Below are positions 1-10,727 of a stretch of DNA of 64,000 bases, piece after piece. The DNA is from Brevundimonas naejangsanensis (GTDB lineage Bacteria > Pseudomonadota > Alphaproteobacteria > Caulobacterales > Caulobacteraceae), in the NCBI RefSeq assembly GCF_003627995.1, contig NZ_CP032707.1, positions 1,664,501-1,728,500 on the forward strand, written 5' to 3'. A program made the translations under genes and the position numbers. The notes under the pieces were generated by a model. The model saw nothing but the letters and a program-made list of their open reading frames with translations, was not told the DNA's origin and made no database searches. Each line of letters starts with the position of its first letter. Position 1 is the first letter of the stretch.

Positions 1-332
1 GCCTGATCGTCACCCAGACGGGCGGGACGACGGCGGCCTACGCCGCCCTGGCCGTCGGCTTCTTCAACTCCATCATGTTCCCCAGCATCTTCACCCTGAC
101 GCTGGAGCGGTCCTCGGCGCCGGCGGCCTCGACCTCGGGCCTGCTGGTGTTCGGCATCATCGGCGGGGCCCTGCTGCCGCTGGCGGCGGCCCAGGTGGCC
201 GACCGCGCGGGCGACATGCACCTGGCCTTCTTCGTGCCGGTGGCGGGGTATGTGCTGCTGACGCTCTTCGCCGTGGCCTGCGCCCGCACCCAGGGCCGCG
301 AGACGGCCGAGGGCGCCGCCTCGCCGCACTGA
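1..332 (+). CDS. Sugar MFS transporter, FucP/GluP family (C-terminal part)
   Basis: Only the last roughly 110 codons are present; the gene begins before the window. The reading frame is open from base 3. The stretch GFFNSIMFPSIFTLTL is typical of the FucP/GluP branch of the major facilitator superfamily, proton-coupled importers of fucose, glucose or galactose in the inner membrane. Three hydrophobic segments are visible, followed by a short polar tail, as expected for the last helices of the family. A hairpin with a T-run follows directly. The substrate cannot be judged from the fragment. Confidence 0.75.
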   Translation, partial: LIVTQTGGTTAAYAALAVGFFNSIMFPSIFTLTLERSSAPAASTSGLLVFGIIGGALLPLAAAQVADRAGDMHLAFFVPVAGYVLLTLFAVACARTQGRETAEGAASPH

Positions 333-356
333 CGGCGTCGCGCTTCACGCCGAACG

Positions 357-388
357 GGCCGCGTCCGATCGTTCGGGCGCGGCCTTTT
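357..388 (+). terminator. Rho-independent terminator after the sugar transporter
   Basis: GGCCGCG (357-363) pairs with CGCGGCC (378-384). An inner CCGA/TCGG pair extends the stem, and TTTT follows. It lies 25 bases after the stop of the + strand transporter, between two convergent genes. Confidence 0.7.
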
Positions 389-397
389 CGTTGGGGG

Positions 398-2095
398 TCA
401 GGAAGCGCGGGTCGGGTCGGTCAGGGGCTCGCCGTAGTGGCGCTCGCCATGCAGGTTGGCGGCCAGGGGGGCGGTGGTGCGCTCGATCATGCGGTGCACG
501 ACCGGCTTGTCGGGTCCCTGATGCAGGGCGCGGATGCCCTCGCTGATCGCGGCGTCGGCGTGGGTGATGCGCTGGTTGTGGCGCACATAGTCCAGCCAGG
601 TCGGCGTCTGATACTTCTCGACCCAGACCTCGGGCTCGGCCAGGTCGCGCATCAGCCGCCACTGGCGCGCCCCGTCGCGGCGGCGGATGCGGCGGCGCTC
701 GTCCATCAGGGCCAGGAAGGCGTCGATATCCTCATCGCGGATGCGATAGGCGATGGAGACAATGACTGGCCCGCTGCGCGGCTCGATCGGCAGGCGGGTC
801 TCGGGTTCGGTCCAGCGTCGCAGCAGGTCCATGTTCAGGTTTTCGGTCGAGGGCAGGGGCACCTTGAGGCCGATCAGGACGCACAGCAGCAGCACCCCCG
901 CTGAAATCCCCAGGGCCAGGTCGACGCCATGGGCCTGGGCCAGGGCGCCCCACAGCCAGCTGCCGCCCGCCATGCCGCCGAAGGCCGCCATCTGATACAG
1001 CGCCAGGGCGCGGGCCACGACCCAGCGCGGCACCGACATCTGCACCGTGACGTTGAAGGTCGACAGGGTCAGCACCCAGCCCGCGCCGGCGACCATCAGG
1101 GCCGGCAGGGTCAGGACCAGCCAGGGGCTGTAGCCGACGCCCAGGGCGGCGACGGCGAAGGCCAGGGTGGCCGCGCGCACGATGGTCTCGGTCTCGAAGC
1201 GGGCGCGCAGCCGGCCGACGAACAGGGCGCCGCCCACGGCTCCGACGCCGAAGGCGCCCAGCAGCAGGCCGAACACCAGTGGGCCGCCGCCCACCGTATG
1301 GCGCGCCACCAGGGGCATCAGGGCCTGGACCGCGCTGGCCCCCACCCCGAACACCAGGGCGCGCAGCAGGACGGCGCTGACGCGCGGCGACAGGAAGGCG
1401 TAGCGCAGGCCTCCGGCCATGGCCGCCAGCAGGCCCTCGCGCGGCAGGGTCTGCTTGGGTCGCTCGGGCTTCCAGCGGAACAGCACGACCAGCAGGCCGA
1501 TGTAGCTGAAGGCGTTGACGGCGAAGGCCGCCGCCGCCCCCGCCGCCGCCACGATCAGGCCGCCGATGGCCGGGCCGACGCTGCGGGCCATGTTGAAGCC
1601 CATGGAGTTCAGGGTCACGGCCCCAGCCAGATCCTCGCGCGGGACCATGTCGCCGACCGAGGCCTGCCACGCCGGGCCGTTGAAGGCCGTGCCGCAGCCG
1701 ATCAGGAAGGTGAAGGTCAGCAGCACCCAGGGGGTGATCCACCCCATCCAGGTCATCGCCGCCAGCCCGGCCGAGACCAGCAGCATGAAAGTCTGGGCCG
1801 CCAGCATGATCTTGCGCCGGTCCACCGTGTCGGCCAGGGCCCCGGCCGCCAGCGACAGCAGCATGATCGGCAGGGTGACGGAGGCCTGCACCAGGGCCGT
1901 CATCTGAGCCGAGGCGATGGAGGTCATCATCCAGGCCGCGCCGACCGACTGGATCAGGCCGCCGAAATTGGTCACCAGGCTGGTGATCCACACCGCCCGG
2001 AAAATGGGATGCCGCAGCGGCGCCAAGGCCGAGGGGCGCTCAGGAGGTGCGGAAGGCGGCGTGGGAGAGGGGGAGGCGTCGGCGCTGGAACTCAT
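398..2095 (-). CDS. MFS exporter with fused C-terminal soluble domain (MFS_3 / EntS-like)
   Basis: About 565 residues. The first 410 residues form a 12-helix major facilitator domain resembling the MFS_3 (transmembrane secretion effector) and EntS group, which exports siderophores or drugs across the inner membrane. The last roughly 130 residues (from about 430) are soluble and look like a ferredoxin-like/ABM fold (VIVSIAYRI...DIDAFLALMDERR...WRLMRDLAEPEVWVEKY). The start at 2095 (MSSSADAS) was chosen over a longer open frame to 2164 because a Pro/Ser linker directly precedes the first helix and a GAGGA-like site lies upstream. It is transcribed alone, divergently from trhO. The substrate is unknown. 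Confidence 0.75.
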   Translation of the reverse strand: MSSSADASPSPTPPSAPPERPSALAPLRHPIFRAVWITSLVTNFGGLIQSVGAAWMMTSIASAQMTALVQASVTLPIMLLSLAAGALADTVDRRKIMLAAQTFMLLVSAGLAAMTWMGWITPWVLLTFTFLIGCGTAFNGPAWQASVGDMVPREDLAGAVTLNSMGFNMARSVGPAIGGLIVAAAGAAAAFAVNAFSYIGLLVVLFRWKPERPKQTLPREGLLAAMAGGLRYAFLSPRVSAVLLRALVFGVGASAVQALMPLVARHTVGGGPLVFGLLLGAFGVGAVGGALFVGRLRARFETETIVRAATLAFAVAALGVGYSPWLVLTLPALMVAGAGWVLTLSTFNVTVQMSVPRWVVARALALYQMAAFGGMAGGSWLWGALAQAHGVDLALGISAGVLLLCVLIGLKVPLPSTENLNMDLLRRWTEPETRLPIEPRSGPVIVSIAYRIRDEDIDAFLALMDERRRIRRRDGARQWRLMRDLAEPEVWVEKYQTPTWLDYVRHNQRITHADAAISEGIRALHQGPDKPVVHRMIERTTAPLAANLHGERHYGEPLTDPTRAS

Positions 2096-2259
2096 GCGTG
2101 GCGCGTCCTCGCATGGACGATGCGGGGTGAAGGGGAACCGACGACGACCATGGGGCCAATCCACACGTCTTCGGCGCCGGACGCAAGCAAGGACGGGGTC
2201 ACTCTCGGTTCCACATTATTGGCGTCGCGAGGCGCCGCGCCCGCCGCTATAGGAAGGCG

Positions 2260-3276
2260 GTGATCGACCCTGCCGTTCCCCCGATGCCGCCCTTCACCGT
2301 GGCCGCCCTCTACCGTTTCGCCCCGGTGGCCGATCCGGCGGCGCTGCGCCTGCACCTGCTGGACCTGTGCGGGACCGAGGTGCGCGGCACCCTGCTGGTG
2401 GCGCACGAGGGGATCAACGGCACAATCGCCGGGCCACAGGCCGCGATCGCTCGCGTCATCGACGGGGTGCGCGCCCTGGCGGGCTTCGACTGGCTGGAGC
2501 TGAAGTATTCGACGGCCTCGGTCATGCCCTTCCACCGCATGAAGGTGCGGGTGAAGGCCGAGATCGTCACCATGGGCCAGCCCGACATCGACCCGGTCGA
2601 GGGCGTCGGGACCTATGTCTCGCCCCAGGACTGGAACGCCCTGATCGCCGATCCCGACACCGTCGTCATCGACACCCGCAACGACTACGAGGGCGAAATC
2701 GGCGCGTTTGCGGGCGCGGTCCAGCCCAACACCCGCACCTTCCGCGAGTTCGCCGACTGGTTCCGCACAGAGGGCCGCGCCCTGCTGGACCGGCCGACGC
2801 CGCCCAAGGTGGCCATGTACTGCACCGGCGGCATCCGCTGCGAAAAGGCCACCGCCTTCCTCAAGGCCGAGGGGGTGCGCGACGTCCACCACCTGGAGGG
2901 CGGCATCCTCAAATACCTCGAGACGGTGCCTGAGCCGGAGAGCTTGTGGCGCGGCGAATGCTTCGTTTTCGACGAGCGGGTGGCCGTGGGGCACGGACTG
3001 GTCGAGGGCGACCACAGCCTGTGCCGGGGCTGCCGCATGCCGGTCAGTCCCGAAGGCCGACGCTCGACGCGCTATGTCGAGGGCGTGTCCTGCGACCGCT
3101 GCTGGGACGACCGCGACGCGGCCCAGCGCGAAGGCTACGCCGAACGGCATAAGCAGGTGGAGATCGCCCGCGCCCGGGGCGTGGCGCACGTGGGGGCGAC
3201 CTTAGCCAACCCTCTCCCGGCGGGAGAGGGCTTGAGCGCACGAGAGCACAGCGATCGTTCTGGCGCGAAAGGGTGA
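2260..3276 (+). CDS. trhO: tRNA uridine(34) hydroxylase, rhodanese family (TrhO/YceA)
   Basis: 338 residues. TrhO makes 5-hydroxyuridine at the wobble position of tRNAs in an oxygen-dependent reaction. An N-terminal acylphosphatase-like domain (about 10-100) is followed by a rhodanese domain whose catalytic cysteine is Cys188 in [10 protein letters not shown] Cx2C...Cx2C cluster typical of the family follows (CRGC...CDRC). The GTG start at 2260 sits 5 bases after an AGGA site; an ATG at 2284 is an alternative. The last roughly 25 residues (from NPLPAGEGL) are encoded by an intergenic palindromic repeat, so the C-terminus is longer than the conserved domain and probably disordered. Confidence 0.88.
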   Translation: MIDPAVPPMPPFTVAALYRFAPVADPAALRLHLLDLCGTEVRGTLLVAHEGINGTIAGPQAAIARVIDGVRALAGFDWLELKYSTASVMPFHRMKVRVKAEIVTMGQPDIDPVEGVGTYVSPQDWNALIADPDTVVIDTRNDYEGEIGAFAGAVQPNTRTFREFADWFRTEGRALLDRPTPPKVAMYCTGGIRCEKATAFLKAEGVRDVHHLEGGILKYLETVPEPESLWRGECFVFDERVAVGHGLVEGDHSLCRGCRMPVSPEGRRSTRYVEGVSCDRCWDDRDAAQREGYAERHKQVEIARARGVAHVGATLANPLPAGEGLSAREHSDRSGAKG

Positions 3277-3401
3277 GGGGCTTGTCTCCTCAGTCGGCGT
3301 AAGCCGTAGCGCGACTTCTTCAAGCGCGAACCCTCACCCTTTCGCCTTGGCCAATCGCCTTCGGCTCTTGGAGGCTCAAGCCCTCTCTCATCGGGAGAGG
3401 G
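3210..3401. repeat. Composite palindromic repeat (BIME-like), copy A of family 1
   Basis: The element begins with the hairpin CCCTCTCCC..GGGAGAGGG followed by CTTGAGC and a GCGAAAGGGTGAGGG module. The same modules recur in inverted order at its right end, closing with CTCTCTCATCGGGAGAG. A second copy lies at 18582-18773. The left arm overlaps the end of trhO. Confidence 0.85.
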
Positions 3402-3454
3402 TCGCCGCCGTGGCCCGCCCGTGCCATCCTTCTGGCTCAGCCAGGAGGTCCGCC

Positions 3455-5071
3455 ATGTCCGCCTTTCGTCCCGTCGAGCGGCTCGACACCCATGAGGTGA
3501 CCAACCAGCCCCCGCCGCTGGAGGACGTCGACCTGTTCAGCGGCGACAAGGCCCTGGCCCAGGCCGTGCGGCATTGGGGCGGGGAGGGCCATTCCGAACG
3601 GCTGGAGGACCTGGGCCGTCGCTGCGGCTCGGCCGAGGTGATCGACTGGGGCGTCCAGGCCAATCGCGTCCCGCCGGTGCTGGACACCCACGACCGCTAC
3701 GGCCGCCGCATCGACGAGGTGACCTTTCATCCCGCCTATCACCAGCTGATGGACTTAGGGCTGGGGGCGGGGTTCGCGTCGAGCGCCTGGGACGGGACGC
3801 CGAACGGCCATCTGCTGCACGCCGCGATCCTGTTCCTGACGGGGCAGGCGGATTCGGGGACCAGCTGTCCCATGACCATGACCTACGCCTCGGTCGCGGC
3901 GCTTCAGGCGGATCCGGCGGCGGGCGAGCCGTGGATCAGAGGCGTCCTGTCAGGCCGTTACGACCCGGCCGTGCGCCCGGCGGGCGAGAAGGCGGGCGTG
4001 ACGATCGGCATGGCCATGACCGAGAAGCAGGGCGGCTCGGACGTGCGCGCCAACGCTGCCCGCGCCGAGCCGGTCGGCGAGGACGGCTGGTATTCCCTGA
4101 CCGGGCACAAGTGGTTCTGCTCGGCCCCGATGTGCGACGCCTTCCTGACCCTGGCCCAGGCGCCGGGCGGGCTGACCTGCTTCATCCTGCCGCGCTGGCT
4201 GCCGGACGGGACGCGCAATGCGGGGTTCCGCGTCATGCGGCTGAAGGACAAGATGGGCGACCGCTCCAACGCCTCGTCCGAGGTGGAGTATCACGGCGCG
4301 CTGGCCCAGCGGCTGGGCGAAGAGGGGCGCGGCGTGGCGACCATCATCCGCATGGTCCAGCACACGCGGCTGGACTGCGTGGTCGGCTCGGCGCTGCAGA
4401 TGCGCGGGGCGCTGGCCCAGGCGGTGTGGCACGCAGGCCACCGCACCGCCTTCCAGAAGCGGCTGATCGACCAGCCGATGATGGCCGCCGTCCTGACCGA
4501 TCTGGCGGTCGAGAGCGAGGCGGCGACGGCCTTGTCGATGCGGCTGGCGGCGACCTTCGACGCCGACGACGCCGTGGGGCGTCTGCTGACGCCGGTGGCC
4601 AAATACTGGGTCTGCAAGCGCGCGCCGAACATGATCTATGAGGCGATGGAGGCCTTGGGCGGCGCCGGATATGTCGAGACCGGCCCGATGGCGCGCCTGT
4701 TCCGCCAGTCGCCGCTGAACGCCATCTGGGAGGGCTCGGGCAACGTCATCGCCCTGGACGTTCTGCGCGCGGCGGGGCGGGAGGCGGAGGCCGTCGAGGC
4801 CCTGCATGACTGGCTCGCGTCGCAGGCGGGGAAATCCGCCGACTACGACCGTTTCATCGCCGGACTGCGGGCCGCTTCAAGCGAGGCGAGGGCGCGGCTG
4901 GCGGTCGAGCGGCTGGCCCTGGCGGCCCAGGCGGCGGCCCTGCTGGAGATGGGCAGCCCCTCGGCCGAGGCCTTCATCGCCCTGCGTCTGCGCCCGCGCG
5001 GCATGGCCTATGGGGCCTATGAGGCGCAGGTGGATCAGCGGGCGGTGCTGGACCGGGCGATGCCGATGTGA
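3455..5071 (+). CDS. aidB: Acyl-CoA dehydrogenase family protein, AidB-like
   Basis: 538 residues, matching the length of E. coli AidB (541). AidB is an FAD-binding acyl-CoA dehydrogenase homologue of the adaptive response to alkylation, with isovaleryl-CoA dehydrogenase activity and DNA binding. Visible family features are the N-terminal THEVTNQPPPL, the FAD/substrate segment GMAMTEKQGGSDVRAN, and the C-terminal YEAMEALGGAGYVE and NAIWEGSGNV. The ATG at 3455 was chosen because AGGAGG lies 6 bases upstream; the frame is open further upstream only through the palindromic repeat. No Ada gene is nearby, so a role in alkylation defence is inferred from the family only. Confidence 0.85.
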   Translation: MSAFRPVERLDTHEVTNQPPPLEDVDLFSGDKALAQAVRHWGGEGHSERLEDLGRRCGSAEVIDWGVQANRVPPVLDTHDRYGRRIDEVTFHPAYHQLMDLGLGAGFASSAWDGTPNGHLLHAAILFLTGQADSGTSCPMTMTYASVAALQADPAAGEPWIRGVLSGRYDPAVRPAGEKAGVTIGMAMTEKQGGSDVRANAARAEPVGEDGWYSLTGHKWFCSAPMCDAFLTLAQAPGGLTCFILPRWLPDGTRNAGFRVMRLKDKMGDRSNASSEVEYHGALAQRLGEEGRGVATIIRMVQHTRLDCVVGSALQMRGALAQAVWHAGHRTAFQKRLIDQPMMAAVLTDLAVESEAATALSMRLAATFDADDAVGRLLTPVAKYWVCKRAPNMIYEAMEALGGAGYVETGPMARLFRQSPLNAIWEGSGNVIALDVLRAAGREAEAVEALHDWLASQAGKSADYDRFIAGLRAASSEARARLAVERLALAAQAAALLEMGSPSAEAFIALRLRPRGMAYGAYEAQVDQRAVLDRAMPM

Positions 5072-5090
5072 GTGCTGTTCGCTGTCCGCT

Positions 5091-5240
5091 CCCTTCCCCC
5101 TCGATGGGGGAAGGGTCGGGGATGGGGGTGAGCACGCGACGCGGATGAATTGACGCATGAGGCGTCAGCGTCTCCTTGCTTCACACGATCAAGCCGCCTG
5201 CCGACATCCCCACCCAACCCTCCCCCATCGAGGGGGAGGG
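5091..5240. repeat. Composite palindromic repeat, copy A of family 2
   Basis: The left unit CCCTTCCCCC-TCGATGG-GGGAAGGG and the right unit CCCTCCCCCATCGAGGGGGAGGG are inverted relative to each other and separated by about 90 bases. The same pair occurs at 20284-20434. Confidence 0.8.
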
Positions 5241-5273
5241 CTCAGGGCGCGCGCAACTGATGTCTAGATAGGA

Positions 5274-5306
5274 CGAAGGCCTCGCGGGGGCTCCGCGAGG
5301 CCTTCG
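5274..5306 (-). terminator. Hairpin directly behind tRNA-Ala copy 1
   Basis: A 14-bp perfect stem (5274-5287 with 5293-5306) starts one base after the CCA end of the tRNA on the minus strand. The T-run is weak, so it may act as a processing or terminator stem. Confidence 0.55.
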
Positions 5307-5307
5307 A

Positions 5308-5383
5308 TGGTGGAGCTAAGCGGAGTCGAACCGCTGACCTCTTGAATGCCATTCAAGCGCTCTACCAACTGAGCTATAGCCCC
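5308..5383 (-). tRNA. tRNA-Ala (anticodon GGC), copy 1
   Basis: A 76-base cloverleaf with encoded CCA. Acceptor GGGGCTA pairs with TAGCTCC; the D arm is GCTC-AGTTGGTA-GAGC. The anticodon stem CTTGA/TCAAG encloses ATGGCAT, giving anticodon GGC. The T arm is AGCGG-TTCGACT-CCGCT. It is identical to the copy at 5475-5550. Confidence 0.96.
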
Positions 5384-5441
5384 AGGCCGTTCGGCTTGGT
5401 TATGTGACCGACCGTTTTCGGGCTCAAGCGCCTGGAAAGGA

Positions 5442-5473
5442 CGAAGGCCCCGCGGCGTTCCGCGAGGCCTTCG
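5442..5473 (-). terminator. Hairpin directly behind tRNA-Ala copy 2
   Basis: A 14-bp stem with one mismatch (5442-5455 with 5460-5473) is placed exactly as behind copy 1. It lies between the two tRNAs, so it may be a processing stem if they are co-transcribed. Confidence 0.5.
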
Positions 5474-5474
5474 A

Positions 5475-5550
5475 TGGTGGAGCTAAGCGGAGTCGAACCG
5501 CTGACCTCTTGAATGCCATTCAAGCGCTCTACCAACTGAGCTATAGCCCC
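5475..5550 (-). tRNA. tRNA-Ala (anticodon GGC), copy 2
   Basis: The sequence is identical over all 76 bases to copy 1, including the encoded CCA. On the minus strand this is the promoter-proximal copy of the tandem pair, with 91 bases between the two. Confidence 0.96.
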
Positions 5551-5607
5551 GAACCTTTCGGTCGGTCCCGCCGGGGAGTGAGAATGTCGCCCCCCGGCGA
5601 GGCGCGG

Positions 5608-5636
5608 AAACTAGGTCAGGCCGTTTTGAAGATCAA
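5608..5636 (-). promoter_or_regulatory. Candidate promoter for the tRNA-Ala pair
   Basis: On the minus strand TTGATC (-35) and TAGTTT (-10) are separated by 17 bases. The implied start is about 50 bases before tRNA copy 2. The assignment is by consensus only. Confidence 0.4.
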
Positions 5637-5683
5637 GCGGGTCTGGCAGTTTTTTTTCCGCTTATTTTTCCGACTCTTGGTCC

Positions 5684-6154
5684 TTAGTCATCGTCGCGCG
5701 ACGGCTTGGCCAGCTCTTCGTCGAGGCCGTCGTCGTCCTCGTCCTCGATGAAGGGCACGGAATCGTCGTCGTCGTCGTCGAGGACGTCGTCGTCATCGTC
5801 GCCGTCGGCCGAGCCCATGCCGGCGTCGTCCGCGCCCGGCTCGCCGTCGTCGTCGTCCGGGGTCAGGATCGGCTCGTGGCCTTCCTGGTCGATTTCGGGG
5901 GTGGAGCCTTCGGCGTCCTCCTCGTCCTCGTCGCTGTCGACCGACTTGTCGGCGACCTGATCTTCGGCCTCCTCGTCGTCAGCGGCATAGCCGGCGCCGC
6001 GGCGCACGCGGCGGCTGCGGACGGCTTCTTCCATCGGATCGAACTCGGTTTCGCACTTCGGGCAACGGGCCGGGCGACGGTTCAGATCATAGAATTTGGC
6101 CTGGCAGTTCGGGCAGAGCTGCTTTTGGCCCAGTTCGGGATTGGCCACGGGCAT
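5684..6154 (-). CDS. TIGR02300 family protein: zinc ribbon with long acidic tail
   Basis: 156 residues. The N-terminus carries a zinc ribbon (Cys14-x2-Cys17 and Cys31-x2-Cys34) around the signature FYDLNRRP that defines this alphaproteobacterial family. After residue about 60 it is almost entirely Asp/Glu with some Ser, ending in alternating acidic blocks. The function is unknown; the ribbon suggests nucleic-acid or protein binding, and the acidic tail suggests a histone-mimic or chaperone-like surface, which is speculation. The start at 6154 was chosen because GEL-type N-termini of the family begin MP.AxPELGxK; upstream sequence in the frame is the reverse of aroA. It is divergent from aroA with 130 bases between starts. 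Confidence 0.85.
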   Translation of the reverse strand: MPVANPELGQKQLCPNCQAKFYDLNRRPARCPKCETEFDPMEEAVRSRRVRRGAGYAADDEEAEDQVADKSVDSDEDEEDAEGSTPEIDQEGHEPILTPDDDDGEPGADDAGMGSADGDDDDDVLDDDDDDSVPFIEDEDDDGLDEELAKPSRDDD

Positions 6155-6284
6155 AAACCTTCGGCGGGGGTTGATTGAAACGCGGGAAATCGGGCGGCTC
6201 CCTTGCCACCCGCCGGGGCCGCTGTCAAAAGCCTTCTTTTCCGCGCCTGCCGCGGCTTTCCTGACATTCGGAGCCTGCATCAGG

Positions 6285-7613
6285 GTGAGCACTCCCCAGA
6301 CCCTTACCGCGTCTCGTGTTTCCGGCCTCAAGGGGCGGGTCCGCGCGCCGGGCGACAAGTCGATGTCGCACCGCGCGCTGATCTTCGGCGGCATGGCCGA
6401 AGGCGTGACCGAAATCGAGGGTCTGCTGGAGGGCGACGACATCCTGGCCACCGGCCGCGCCATGCAGGCCTTCGGCGCCTCGGTAGAGCGGATCGGCGAG
6501 GGGCGCTGGCGGGTCGAGGGGGCTGGGACGCTGCGCTCGCCCGACGCGGTCATCGACTGCGGCAACGCCGGAACCGGGGTGCGCCTGCTGATGGGCGCGG
6601 CGGCGGGCTATGACCTGAGCGCGACCTTCGACGGCGACGCCTCCCTGCGCAAGCGGCCGATGAAGCGCGTCACCGGGCCCCTGGCCGAAATGGGCGCGCG
6701 CTTCGACTGGAACGCGGCCGAGGACCGGGTGCCCCTGACCCTGCACGGCGGCGGGCTGAAAGGGCTGACCTTCGTTCAGAGCGTCGCCTCGGCCCAGATC
6801 AAGTCGGCCATTCTGCTGGCCGGGCTGAACGCGGACGGCGAAACCATCGTGGTCGAGCCCGAGAAGAGCCGCGATCATACCGAGCGGATGCTGCGCGCCT
6901 TCGGCGCCGAGGTCGAGGTGACGGAAGAGGGCTCCGGCTGGCGTATCCGCCTGCCGGGCGGCCAGACGCTGAAGGGAACCCACGTGGCCGTGCCGGGCGA
7001 TCCGTCCTCGGCGGCCTTCCCCCTGGCGGCGGCCCTGGTGGCGCCGGGCTCGGAGGTGACGGTCGAAGGCGTGATGCTGAATCCGCTGCGCACCGGCCTG
7101 TTCCAGACCTGGATCGACATGGGCGCGGACCTGACCATCGCCAACCGCCGCCAGGCCGGGGGCGAGGAGGTCGGCGACGTCACCGCCCGTCATTCGGCGC
7201 TGAAGGGGATCGTGGTCCCGGAAGACCGCGCCGCCTCCATGATCGACGAATACCCGATCCTGGCCGCCACGGCCGCCTTCGCCGAGGGCCGCACCGTCAT
7301 GCGCGGCATCGGCGAGATGCGCGTCAAGGAAAGCGACCGCATCGCCCTGATGGTCGCGGGCCTGTCGGCCTGCGGCGTCCAGGTGGAGGAGGAGCCGGAA
7401 GGCTTCATCGTCACCGGCGGCCCGGTGAAGGGCGGCGCGACCGTCGCGACCGCCCACGACCACCGTATCGCCATGAGCCACCTGGTCCTGGGCCTGGCCG
7501 CCGAACAGCCCGTCTCGGTCCGCGACCCCGAGATGATCGCCACCAGCTTCCCCGGCTTCGTCGAACTGATGAACGGGCTTGGGGCGGATATCGTCGCGGG
7601 AGGCGCGGCATGA
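6285..7613 (+). CDS. aroA: 3-phosphoshikimate 1-carboxyvinyltransferase (EPSP synthase), class II type
   Basis: 442 residues. The cytoplasmic shikimate-pathway enzyme transfers the enolpyruvyl group of PEP to shikimate-3-phosphate. GDKSMSHR (residues 23-30), SAQIK, and SRDHTE are the motifs that mark class II (CP4-like) enzymes; the segment GNAGTGVR keeps Gly where CP4 has Ala. A GTG start at 6285 gives the right N-terminus; GGAG lies about 11 bases upstream. The stop overlaps the cmk start (ATGA), so translation is coupled, an arrangement also seen in relatives. Confidence 0.93.
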   Translation: MSTPQTLTASRVSGLKGRVRAPGDKSMSHRALIFGGMAEGVTEIEGLLEGDDILATGRAMQAFGASVERIGEGRWRVEGAGTLRSPDAVIDCGNAGTGVRLLMGAAAGYDLSATFDGDASLRKRPMKRVTGPLAEMGARFDWNAAEDRVPLTLHGGGLKGLTFVQSVASAQIKSAILLAGLNADGETIVVEPEKSRDHTERMLRAFGAEVEVTEEGSGWRIRLPGGQTLKGTHVAVPGDPSSAAFPLAAALVAPGSEVTVEGVMLNPLRTGLFQTWIDMGADLTIANRRQAGGEEVGDVTARHSALKGIVVPEDRAASMIDEYPILAATAAFAEGRTVMRGIGEMRVKESDRIALMVAGLSACGVQVEEEPEGFIVTGGPVKGGATVATAHDHRIAMSHLVLGLAAEQPVSVRDPEMIATSFPGFVELMNGLGADIVAGGAA

Positions 7614-8254
7614 ACCTGGTGATCGCCGTCGACGGCCCCGCCGCCTCGGGCAAGGGCACCATCGCCGCGCGCCTGGCCGCCCACTACGGCCTGCCGTATC
7701 TGGACACCGGCCTGCTGTATCGCGCCGTGGGTCTGGCGGTGCTGGACGCGGGCGGGGACCTCGGCGACGCCGAGGCCGCGGCCGAGGCGGCGCGGGCGCT
7801 GGACCTGACGACCCTGAGCGACAATCCGCGCCTGACCGGGCGCGGCGCGGGCGAGGCGGCCAGCCGCGTGGCCAGCTATCCGGGCGTGCGCGCGGCCTTG
7901 CTCAAGCTGCAGCAGGACTTCGCCGCGCAAGCCGGCGGGGCGGTGCTGGACGGCCGCGACATCGGCACGGTGATCGCGCCCGAAGCCCCGGCCAAGCTCT
8001 ATGTCGCCGCCACGCCCGAGGTGCGGGCCGAGCGCCGCTGGAAGCAGCTGACCGCGCGCGGCGAGGTCATCGCCTTCGAGGACATGCTGGAGGATATCCG
8101 CCGCCGCGACGCCCGCGACGCCGGCCGCGACGACGCCCCGATGGTCCAGGCCGAGGACGCCGTCTTGCTGGACACGACCGATCTGGGTATAGAAGCTGCC
8201 TTCGATGCGGCCCGCCGTATCGTCGAGGCGGCGCGAGCCAGGGCCGGGATCTGA
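7610..8254 (+). CDS. cmk: (d)CMP kinase
   Basis: 214 residues, the usual length. It phosphorylates CMP and dCMP with ATP in pyrimidine nucleotide recycling. The Walker A loop GPAASGKGT is at residues 9-17. [23 protein letters not shown] and the arginine-rich [15 protein letters not shown] lid are the family landmarks. It overlaps aroA by four bases and precedes rpsA, the classical cmk-rpsA order. The 183 bases before rpsA probably hold a separate rpsA promoter, but no clear consensus was found. Confidence 0.95.
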   Translation: MNLVIAVDGPAASGKGTIAARLAAHYGLPYLDTGLLYRAVGLAVLDAGGDLGDAEAAAEAARALDLTTLSDNPRLTGRGAGEAASRVASYPGVRAALLKLQQDFAAQAGGAVLDGRDIGTVIAPEAPAKLYVAATPEVRAERRWKQLTARGEVIAFEDMLEDIRRRDARDAGRDDAPMVQAEDAVLLDTTDLGIEAAFDAARRIVEAARARAGI

Positions 8255-8437
8255 TCCCGCCGGGCGAATCCAACGCTCCGATCCCCTCGACGGCCGCGGG
8301 CGTCCTGGCTTCTGTTTCCGCGCCTTGCAGCGCGTCTCGCCTCGCCTCGTGACGACCTGACTTCCCCTTTTGCACCCCATTCGCGCATGTCCGCTCGGCC
8401 GTGCGCGTTTCGCCTTCCATCAACCTCAAGAGTTTCC

Positions 8438-10135
<1,698 letters not shown>

Positions 10136-10158
10136 GTTTCCTCACCCGACGGGAAACG

Positions 10159-10190
10159 GGGCGGCCGGAGCGATCCGGCCGCCCTTTTTC
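10159..10190 (+). terminator. Rho-independent terminator of rpsA
   Basis: GGGCGGCCGG (10159-10168) pairs perfectly with CCGGCCGCCC (10175-10184) around the loop AGCGAT, then TTTTTC. Confidence 0.9.
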
Positions 10191-10413
10191 TTTGGGCGCC
10201 CGTCGGCCCTCTCGTGATGGGAGAGGGGCGTGATTGTCTTGGCGGGCGCAGCGCCGGCCGGCGTTTTTTCTTCCGCTCGAGGCCCTCCGGCGGCGAAACC
10301 TGTCGCCCTCGAAAGCAAGAAACCTTCACGGCGATACGTTTTGTCTCTTTCTTCCTGCGGCGACAGACGGTTAGGGTGTCTCCCCGGACGGTGAAGCCAA
10401 GGCGGGGGCCTGA
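10191..10413. other. Intergenic region before ihfB
   Basis: It holds a single short hairpin, CCCTCTC (10207-10213) with GAGAGGG (10221-10227), resembling one arm of repeat family 1. No gene or clear promoter consensus was seen; the ihfB promoter should lie in its second half. Confidence 0.5.
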
Positions 10414-10704
10414 ATGATCAAGTCTGAACTGATCGAGAAGCTGGCGGCGGAGAATCTGCATCTCACCCATGCGGAGGTGGAGCGGGTCGTGAACGTGATC
10501 CTGGGCCGCATGACCGAAGCCCTGTCGGACGGCGGTCGGGTCGAGCTGCGTGGCTTCGGCGCCTTCTCGGTGCGCAGCCGCCCGGCGCGGACGGGGCGCA
10601 ACCCCCGCACCGGCGAGACGGTCGAGGTTCCGGCCAAGGCCGTGCCCTTTTTCAAGAGCGGCAAGGAACTGCGCGAGCGCCTGAACGCGTCCGGCGACGC
10701 CTGA
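10414..10704 (+). CDS. ihfB: Integration host factor subunit beta
   Basis: 96 residues. IHF-beta pairs with IHF-alpha to bend DNA sharply at specific sites, helping replication, recombination and sigma-54 transcription. [11 protein letters not shown] opens the dimerisation helices. [23 protein letters not shown] forms the beta-arm carrying the intercalating proline. Its position shortly after rpsA is conserved in proteobacteria. Confidence 0.94.
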   Translation: MIKSELIEKLAAENLHLTHAEVERVVNVILGRMTEALSDGGRVELRGFGAFSVRSRPARTGRNPRTGETVEVPAKAVPFFKSGKELRERLNASGDA

Positions 10705-10727
10705 CAGCCACGAGAGAGACCGACGCC

